5,102 bases of DNA from Myxococcota bacterium. Its GTDB lineage: Bacteria > Myxococcota > Polyangia > GCA-2747355 > JAKLHH01. Numbering within the stretch: position 1 is the first letter of the stretch; each line of letters opens with the position of its first letter. Positions 1-4,374 of this stretch are shown in pieces. The notes below the pieces were generated by a model that worked only from the letters and a program-made list of their open reading frames with translations, searched no databases and was not told the origin of the DNA. The stretch lies in the NCBI GenBank assembly GCA_022710245.1, contig JAKLHH010000677.1, positions 1-5,102 on the forward strand, given 5' to 3'. The position numbers and the translations under genes are program-made.

Positions 1-1077
1 AACGGCCGCTCCGAGTTCCTCGAGAACTACGACCCGCTGTTCACCGCCAACTACGAGATGCCCTGGGCGACCTCGAAGAAGCAGACGCTGGCGGACCTGC
101 CGGTGACCTTCGTCGCCATCGACCACCAGGGCCAGGGCCTCTCCGGCGGCCTGAAGGGCCACATCGACAGCTTCGATACCTACGTCGAGAACGTGATGGC
201 GGTGATCAAGCGGCTGCCCCCGCTCAAGTACCGCACGAAGCCCATCTACCTCATGGCCCACAGCATGGGTGGCCTGATCGCGGCGCGCTTCGCCCAGACC
301 TACCCGAAGTACGTCGACGGTCTGATCCTCGACTCGCCGATGTTCGGCATGTCGCCGCCCGCCGGCGTGACCACCGAGCAGCTCCGCCAGCTCGCCGGAG
401 CCTATGCCCTGCCCGCGCCGAACGGCCTCGGCTTCCCGGATCGGTGCGCGACCGCACCCCAGGTCCCCGTGCCGACGCTCGGCGCCCTCGCCACCTGCCT
501 CGCCACCCCGGCCTGCCAGCAGTGCTTCGCCAGCCCCGGGCTGCCCGGCTGTGACAGCCTCGGCATCGACTGGAGCGCCCTCTACGCCGCCTGGACCTTC
601 CTGAGCTCCCCCGCGTCGGTCGGCTGCAAGGGCACCGCCGACCCGGTCGCCGCCTGCACCTTCCCGGGCCCGGGCTTCATCGGCACCACCTCGGACTACA
701 CGTACTGCTCGTGGACCATGAGCCACCCGCTCGTCGGGCCCTCCTTCACCTTCGGCTGGCTCTGGCAGAGCTTCGTCGCCATCGACGCCATGAACGGGGC
801 TCTCGCCGCCCTGCACAAGATCCCGACGCTGGTCCTCTCGACGCCGATCGACCCCATCGTGCCGCCCGCGAGCCACAGCGCGTTCTGCTCCCAGCTCGCG
901 GACTGCACCCTCGTCCAGTTCCCCTCAAACTTCACCACCGGCCCCATCTACTTCCACGAGCTGCTGGCGGAGACCGATCGCGCCAGCGTCGTCGAGACGA
1001 TCCAGAGCTTCATCACGAACCACCTCCTGTGCGGGAAGAAGTGCGGCAGCAAGAAGGCGTCTGGCAAGACGCCCTGA
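1..1077 (+). CDS. Alpha/beta hydrolase, PldB / monoacylglycerol lipase-like (5' end outside window)
   Basis: A serine hydrolase of the lysophospholipase L2/monoglyceride lipase type (Hydrolase_4, S33-like), likely cleaving acyl esters. The frame is open to base 1 and already carries a GRSEF-x-x-NY motif there, so the ATG at 58 is internal and the true start lies upstream. Counting from the Met at 58: an IDHQGQG motif (21-27), the nucleophile elbow AHSMGG with Ser69 (262-264), a DSPMFGM stretch as in PldB (92-98), a probable acid Asp265 in STPIDPIVP, and a probable catalytic His300 in FHELLAETD. The cap is unusual: eight cysteines lie between residues 130 and 217, with four more at 277, 283, 325 and 329. 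An even number of cysteines outside the catalytic motifs suggests disulfides and export, but any signal peptide would be upstream. The C-terminus is short and lysine-rich. Family confidence is high; substrate is unknown. Confidence 0.88.
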   Translation, partial: NGRSEFLENYDPLFTANYEMPWATSKKQTLADLPVTFVAIDHQGQGLSGGLKGHIDSFDTYVENVMAVIKRLPPLKYRTKPIYLMAHSMGGLIAARFAQTYPKYVDGLILDSPMFGMSPPAGVTTEQLRQLAGAYALPAPNGLGFPDRCATAPQVPVPTLGALATCLATPACQQCFASPGLPGCDSLGIDWSALYAAWTFLSSPASVGCKGTADPVAACTFPGPGFIGTTSDYTYCSWTMSHPLVGPSFTFGWLWQSFVAIDAMNGALAALHKIPTLVLSTPIDPIVPPASHSAFCSQLADCTLVQFPSNFTTGPIYFHELLAETDRASVVETIQSFITNHLLCGKKCGSKKASGKTP

Positions 1078-1084
1078 GGGCTGA

Positions 1085-1138
1085 TGAGCCTCTGAGCCTC
1101 TGAGCCTCTGAGCCTCTGGGCCTCTGAGCCTCTGCCTC
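1085..1138 (+). repeat. Octamer tandem repeat, unit TGAGCCTC
   Basis: Units start at 1085, 1093, 1101, 1109, 1117 (TGGGCCTC, one change) and 1125, followed by a shortened TGCCTC at 1133. The array begins eight bases after the hydrolase stop codon. On the sense strand every unit presents a CCTCT pyrimidine block spaced exactly 8 nt apart. It could be simple slippage, or a C/U-rich Rho-loading region in the hydrolase 3' UTR. Confidence 0.9.
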
Positions 1139-1202
1139 TGGACCTGAGCCTTCGACACCGCCAGCGCCGTCGCACTTCCGCAGCAGACCGACTCCCCTTC
1201 CA

Positions 1203-1223
1203 GCAGGTCCTCAGCGTACCTGC
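1203..1223. repeat. Inverted repeat GCAGGT-N9-ACCTGC
   Basis: Perfect 6-bp arms (1203-1208 and 1218-1223) around a 9-nt spacer, in the gap upstream of the sigma gene. No T-run follows, so it is not an intrinsic terminator. It may be an operator half-site pair or chance. Confidence 0.4.
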
Positions 1224-1245
1224 GCCCACGTGACTCGCCGCACAA

Positions 1246-1265
1246 GCGCTCGAGATCACGAGCGC
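1246..1265. repeat. Inverted repeat GCGCTCG-N6-CGAGCGC
   Basis: Perfect 7-bp arms (1246-1252 and 1259-1265) around AGATCA. It lies 50 bp upstream of the putative -35 element at 1315 and its centre is about 42 bp from that of the dyad at 1203-1223. No T-run follows. An operator dyad is possible; no known binding protein is recognised. Confidence 0.45.
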
Positions 1266-1314
1266 GCACTCCCTGTCACCAGCGTTGACATTCGAACAGG
1301 CGCCCACCCCCTCA

Positions 1315-1340
1315 GGAATTTGAGGCGAACCCTGCACGTT
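1315..1340 (+). promoter_or_regulatory. Putative SigR/SigH-type promoter, GGAAT-N18-GTT
   Basis: GGAAT at 1315-1319 and GTT at 1338-1340 are separated by exactly 18 nt, the arrangement described for actinobacterial SigR and SigH promoters. The downstream gene encodes a sigma factor resembling that group, so the element probably drives autoregulated expression. Transcription would start near 1347, giving a leader of about 95 nt to the ATG at 1442. A housekeeping promoter was not found here: a TTGACA at 1285 has no matching -10. Confidence 0.5.
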
Positions 1341-1441
1341 CTCCCCGGCTCACGACCGGATTGTCGTGGTTGGCTCGCTCGCGGCACAACTCGCGGCGGG
1401 GCCGGCGGTGCACTTCCAAGCCCTTAGCATCGCTAGGTTCC

Positions 1442-2023
1442 ATGGCACATGCGTTGCTTTCCCATGCGGCCATGAGCCGCCTCCAGCGAGCTGAGTTCGA
1501 GAAGCTAGCCCTCGAGCACCTCGGCGAGCTGCGCGCCACCGCCCTTCGCTTCGCCCGCAACGAGAAGGACGCCGACGATCTGGTCCAGGAGACCATGCTG
1601 CGCGCGCTCGCGGCCTGGCAGCAGTTCCAGCAGGGGACGAACTGCCGCGCCTGGCTCTTCCGCATCCTCACCAACAACTTCATCAACGAGTACCGCCGCG
1701 CCCACAAGGAGCGCGAGTGGGTCGGGCGCGGCGAGCCGATCCTCTCGCCCGCAAGGCGCCGCGCCGCCGGCGACCCGGAGGGCGCGCTCCTCGAGCGGCT
1801 CCTCGGCGACGAGGTCACAGCGGCGCTGCGCGAGCTGCCAGAGGACTTCCGGCAGGTCGTGGTCCGCGCGGACCTCGAGGGGAAGAGCTACCGCGAGATC
1901 TCGAGGGAGCTCGGCTGCCCGCTCGGGACGGTGATGTCGCGACTCTACCGGGCGAGGAGGCAGCTCGAGGGGGCGCTGGGGGAGTACGCCAGGCAGGTGG
2001 GGATCCGGCGGGCGGCGGCTTAG
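1442..2023 (+). CDS. ECF sigma factor, SigR/ECF12-like
   Basis: An RNA polymerase sigma-70 family, extracytoplasmic-function factor of 193 aa. Region 2 spans about residues 18-86, with the core-binding DADDLVQETMLRAL (43-56) and the -10 recognition segment GTNCRAWLFRILTNNFINEY (65-84). A linker covers about 87-115. Region 4 spans about 116-170, with LPEDFRQVVVRADLEGKSY and the helix-turn-helix containing LGCPLGTVMSRLYRARRQL (147-165). The wording of these motifs resembles SigR/SigH (ECF12), which control thiol-oxidative stress. Start choice: ATG 1442 has a weak AGG four bases upstream; ATG 1472 (183 aa) lacks any Shine-Dalgarno; a TTG at 1361 would add 27 arginine-rich residues and is less likely. 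SigR-type factors usually have a zinc anti-sigma (HxxxCxxC) gene next door. None is found here, so the inducing signal is unknown. Confidence 0.9.
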   Translation: MAHALLSHAAMSRLQRAEFEKLALEHLGELRATALRFARNEKDADDLVQETMLRALAAWQQFQQGTNCRAWLFRILTNNFINEYRRAHKEREWVGRGEPILSPARRRAAGDPEGALLERLLGDEVTAALRELPEDFRQVVVRADLEGKSYREISRELGCPLGTVMSRLYRARRQLEGALGEYARQVGIRRAAA

Positions 2024-2027
2024 GCTA

Positions 2028-2140
2028 CCCCTCTCGCTGCTCCTCCCTCCTCCCTCCTCCTCCTCTCTTCGCGCGCTCTCTTCTCTCTCGCGCCTGCCTC
2101 TCTCTTCGCCTCGCGCCTGCCTCTCTTCGCGCTCTCGTCG
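2028..2140 (+). repeat. C/T-rich low-complexity tract after the sigma gene
   Basis: This stretch has no adenine on the + strand and only 16 guanines in 113 bases. It starts four bases after the sigma stop codon. It holds a 31-nt pure pyrimidine run (2040-2070), a 20-nt perfect mirror repeat (2040-2059), and a 15-bp direct repeat, TCGCGCCTGCCTCTC, at 2088 and 2111. It could be a C-rich, G-poor Rho-dependent termination region for the sigma transcript, or a triplex-prone tract. Confidence 0.8.
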
Positions 2141-2197
2141 AAATCACGCGCAACGAACTACCAGCCTTTACACCGAAGGTCCGCCCCGTCGCCGATG

Positions 2198-2224
2198 CGA
2201 GGGTCCCTCGGCCGAGGACCCTCG
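2198..2224. repeat. Near-perfect palindrome, 13-bp arms with one bulged C
   Basis: CGAGGGTCC at 2198-2206 pairs with GGACCCTCG at 2216-2224, and the centre TCGGCCGA (2208-2215) is itself palindromic, leaving only C2207 unpaired. It would form a strong hairpin with a GGCC loop on either strand. There is no following T-run, so it is not a classic terminator. It may help stabilise 3' ends of convergent transcripts or bind a dimeric protein. Confidence 0.75.
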
Positions 2225-2435
2225 GCTCGTCGCGAGTTCCCAGGAGAGCTTGCTCCACCCCCAGCGATCAACGCTCGGCGAATCCGCCCCCGAGGTCGCG
2301 TCGCACCCGGTGTCCTCCCCTCGAGAGGTCCGAGGCCGAGGGGCCCGAGCGCTGGATCAGCGCCGACGCTGGCGTCAGCCGTATGCGAACGCCGGGACCT
2401 TCGCCGCCCGGGCCGCGGCTTCGCCGCGCGCCTCG

Positions 2436-2462
2436 CCCCCTCAGCGAGCCGCTCATTTTTTT
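2436..2462 (+). terminator. Weak candidate terminator (short hairpin plus T7)
   Basis: The stem CTCGC/GCGAG (2432-2436 with 2444-2448) is followed, after seven bases, by the only long T-run of the window (2456-2462). The stem is short and its distance to the T-run is too large for a textbook intrinsic terminator, and it lies over 400 bases from the sigma stop. Recorded as a possible backup stop only. Confidence 0.2.
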
Positions 2463-2656
2463 GTGCGAGGTGGAGTCGACGTGAGTCGCGAGAAGACGCG
2501 TCTGGGTGTCACCGCGCATCATGCCCGCGAGGCGAGGCCGTGCAGAGGCGGCTGCGCGCGAGAGAGGCGCCGAGGACGAGCGACCGCAGTGCGCGCTGGC
2601 TTGCGGCTCGCTGAGCGGACGAGGCGAGGGCCCGGGCGGATGTCGTGGGCTACGAC

Positions 2657-2728
2657 GGGAGGGGATGGAGGGGGAAAGCGAGGCCGGGCAACTTCAGGAC
2701 GGAGGAGCGAGGAGCGAGGAGGAGGGAG
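2657..2728. repeat. G/A-rich tract after the ATCase gene (C/T-rich on its sense strand)
   Basis: On the + strand a G-run cluster at 2657-2674 (GGG, GGGG, GG, GGGGG) is followed by a purine block at 2701-2728 with only two pyrimidines. That block includes a heptamer, GAGGAGC, at 2702, 2709 and (imperfect) 2716. Read along the minus-strand gene that ends at 2742, this is a C/U-rich 3' UTR with GCTCCTC every 7 nt, starting about 13 bases after the stop. The G cluster could form a quadruplex on the template strand. Confidence 0.7.
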
Positions 2729-2741
2729 CCGGGCGTAGAGA

Positions 2742-4286
2742 TCAGAACAGCTCGTGGCTCTCCATCAGGTTGTTGCAGTAGTAGCACTTGACCGCGTTGC
2801 CGCTGCCCATGCGGATCGCCCTCGGCGCGACGTGCTCGTGGTACTCGCGCCGCGTGATGCAGCGGTGGTTGGTGCAGGTCATGTCCGGCAGCCCCTCGAT
2901 GACCGACGGCAGGGACAGGTCGCGCTTCCTCACCACCCGGCCCTCGCGGATGTCGTTGACCGTGGCGCCCGGCGCGATGGTCGAGATCAGCCGGAGCTCG
3001 TCCTCCTCGAGGAAGCGGTCCGCGATCATCAGCACGCCCTTGCGCGTCCCCGGCCGCTTGCGAGCCTCGACCACGCCCATGCGGTAGGCGTTCTGTCGCG
3101 CCGAGAGCTTGAGCAGCCGGGCGATCTTCTCGATCACGTAGGGGTTGCCCTCGACGTGGTCGACCACCGTGCCGCTCGAGATGGGCCGGATGTCCAGCGT
3201 CTCCCCGCGGTCCTTGGCGTCGTGGGCGGGGCGCTCGCGCAGGAAGGTCGGGTCCTCGGGCGCCGGCCGGTAGAGCTCTCCGTCGAAGTCCGCGCCGAGC
3301 AGCCCGAGCGAGAGCGCCATCTCCGTCAGCCTCGTCGGCACGCCGTTGCCCGCCTGGCGCTTGGGCCAGAACTTCGGGTGACGCTTCACGCTCGGGTGGA
3401 TCGCCGGGTTCTCCTTGTTGTCCGGCAGCGGGTGCCCGACCCCGAAGCCCGGCTTGGTCCCCTCCATCATGTCGAGGGTGAAGAGGTAGAGGTCGCGCGC
3501 GCGATAGTACTCGGCGTCGTCCTCGAAGCGCTCGCGCTGCAGGCGCGTCATGTAGAGGAAGTCGAGCTTCGGCAGCATCGCGCGCAGCTGGTCGCCGCTC
3601 TCGAAGTGCTCGACCACCTCCACCTTCCGGTCCTGCAGGTGCTGGATCACCGAGCGCGGCATCCTGAGGTCGGGGTGGGTGAAGACGTGGAAGCGGTTCC
3701 CCGGGAAGAGGCTGAGCAGGATGGGGAAGCTGTGCGTGGTCCGCCCGTACTTGGCGTCGACGGCGATCCCGATCTCCAGCTCGTGCAGGCGGCCGCAGCA
3801 CTCGCCGATGGTGAAGACGTCGAGCAGCCCCTGCGTCGGGTGCTCGTTCATCCCGTCGCCGCCGTTGAAGCAGCAGAGCCTGCGCTCCGGGCCTGCCAGG
3901 TGCTCCGCGACCGCCTTCGCCGCGCCGTCGAGCGGGTGGCGCAGGATGACCGCGTCCATGTCGTAGGCGTCGAACATGTCGACGGTGTCGAGGAGCGACT
4001 CGCCCTTCTTGACCGAGGTCGCCTCGGTGCCCGAGAAGCCCACCGTCTTGAGGCCGAGGCGGATGGCGGCGATCTCGAAGCTGAAGCGCGTGCGCGTGGA
4101 CGGCTCGTAGAAGAGCAGCGCCGCGAAGAGGTCCCGCGCCTCGGCGAGCCGGTACCGCTCGATCTTGCGGTCGCGGATCGCCTGCTTGATCTGCCCCGCG
4201 AGCCGCAGGAAGTACCGCAGCTCGGACTCCGTCACCGACCCCACATCGACCCAGTTCTTGCCCTGGAAACTGACGCTGGCTGCCAT
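2742..4286 (-). CDS. pyrBI: Fused aspartate carbamoyltransferase catalytic-regulatory protein
   Basis: Makes N-carbamoyl-aspartate from carbamoyl phosphate and aspartate, the committed step of pyrimidine synthesis, in the cytoplasm. The 514-aa product is far longer than PyrB (about 310). Residues 1-335 are catalytic: STRTR (63-67), SVKKGE (91-96), RHP (116-118), DGMNEHPTQ (144-152), KYGRT (179-183), YMTRLQRER (245-253), HPLP (285-288) and QAGNG (311-315). A linker of about 30 residues leads to a PyrI-like domain (about 364-514) with SGTVVDHV (371-378), TVNDI (442-446) and VVRK (451-454), then a four-cysteine zinc site, C471-x4-C476 and C501-x2-C504. Such fusions are known in Thermotoga and Treponema. 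ATG 4286 was chosen because the PyrB homology begins there and GGGGAAGG lies just upstream; the longer open frame to 4517 is only the shadow of the neighbouring gene. The residue aligned with E. coli PyrI Lys60 appears to be Met420, which may alter CTP/ATP response. Confidence 0.95.
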   Translation of the reverse strand: MAASVSFQGKNWVDVGSVTESELRYFLRLAGQIKQAIRDRKIERYRLAEARDLFAALLFYEPSTRTRFSFEIAAIRLGLKTVGFSGTEATSVKKGESLLDTVDMFDAYDMDAVILRHPLDGAAKAVAEHLAGPERRLCCFNGGDGMNEHPTQGLLDVFTIGECCGRLHELEIGIAVDAKYGRTTHSFPILLSLFPGNRFHVFTHPDLRMPRSVIQHLQDRKVEVVEHFESGDQLRAMLPKLDFLYMTRLQRERFEDDAEYYRARDLYLFTLDMMEGTKPGFGVGHPLPDNKENPAIHPSVKRHPKFWPKRQAGNGVPTRLTEMALSLGLLGADFDGELYRPAPEDPTFLRERPAHDAKDRGETLDIRPISSGTVVDHVEGNPYVIEKIARLLKLSARQNAYRMGVVEARKRPGTRKGVLMIADRFLEEDELRLISTIAPGATVNDIREGRVVRKRDLSLPSVIEGLPDMTCTNHRCITRREYHEHVAPRAIRMGSGNAVKCYYCNNLMESHELF

Positions 4287-4290
4287 GGCA

Positions 4291-4298
4291 CCTTCCCC
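4291..4298 (-). promoter_or_regulatory. Ribosome binding site of pyrBI
   Basis: GGGGAAGG on the minus strand ends four bases before the ATG at 4286. It supports this start rather than any upstream codon in the same frame. Confidence 0.6.
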
Positions 4299-4310
4299 GA
4301 GGTTTCCAGG

Positions 4311-4339
4311 CTTATAGTGGGAATTGCGGGTGGAGTAAA
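4311..4339 (-). promoter_or_regulatory. Sigma-70-like promoter of pyrBI
   Basis: On the minus strand TTTACT (4339-4334; 4 of 6 to TTGACA) and TATAAG (4316-4311; 5 of 6 to TATAAT) are separated by exactly 17 nt. Transcription should begin near 4304, leaving a leader of under 20 nt. That is too short for a pyrimidine-sensing attenuator as found before E. coli pyrBI, so control would have to act on initiation or on the enzyme. The AT-rich boxes stand out in this GC-rich DNA. Confidence 0.72.
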
Positions 4340-4371
4340 GGCTCGCGCGACGGCAGGCTCGCGCGACGGCA
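4340..4371. repeat. 16-bp tandem direct repeat next to the pyrBI -35 box
   Basis: GGCTCGCGCGACGGCA occurs twice without a gap (4340-4355, 4356-4371). Each copy contains the palindrome TCGCGCGA (4343-4350, 4359-4366). The array fills the space between the -35 box (4334-4339) and the upstream gene's stop (4375). It may be an operator. The two palindromes can also pair as an 8-bp stem with an 8-nt loop, but only three Us follow, so termination would be weak. Confidence 0.85.
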
Positions 4372-4374
4372 GCC

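Larger units (their letters stand above)
2141..2741. other. Intergenic region between convergent genes, no credible gene
   Basis: Open frames here are arginine/serine/alanine-rich GC artefacts without recognisable motifs, and no HxxxCxxC anti-sigma signature or tRNA is seen. Visible structures are a palindrome at 2198-2224, a GC hairpin at 2414-2428 (CGCGGC-TTC-GCCGCG), a 5-bp hairpin at 2432-2448 followed seven bases later by a T7 run (2456-2462), a perfect palindrome AGACGCGTCT at 2494-2503, and a bulged 10-bp stem pairing 2579-2588 with 2602-2612. The right end is purine-rich. A small RNA cannot be excluded by eye. Confidence 0.6.

Noticed and set aside
1285..1313. TTGACA as a sigma-70 -35 box for the sigma gene
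   Set aside because: At 16-18 bp spacing only C-rich sequence is found, nothing like TATAAT.
925..1337. Minus-strand frames across the hydrolase end and octamer array
   Set aside because: They translate the tandem repeat into QRLRGSEA-type repeats and antisense of the hydrolase; no start signal or domain.
1717..2484. 255-codon + frame overlapping the sigma gene end and the gap
   Set aside because: Its first part is a shifted reading of the sigma gene and the rest is Arg/Pro/Ser-rich low-complexity translation; no family motif.
2195..2738. Possible anti-sigma gene downstream of the ECF sigma factor
   Set aside because: All frames were read for HxxxCxxC or a membrane segment with a RsrA/RseA-like domain; none is present, and codon usage looks noncoding.
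4319..4345. GGGAAT on the + strand near the pyrBI promoter as a second SigR-type -35
   Set aside because: No GTT occurs at 17-19 nt spacing and there is no + strand gene to drive.
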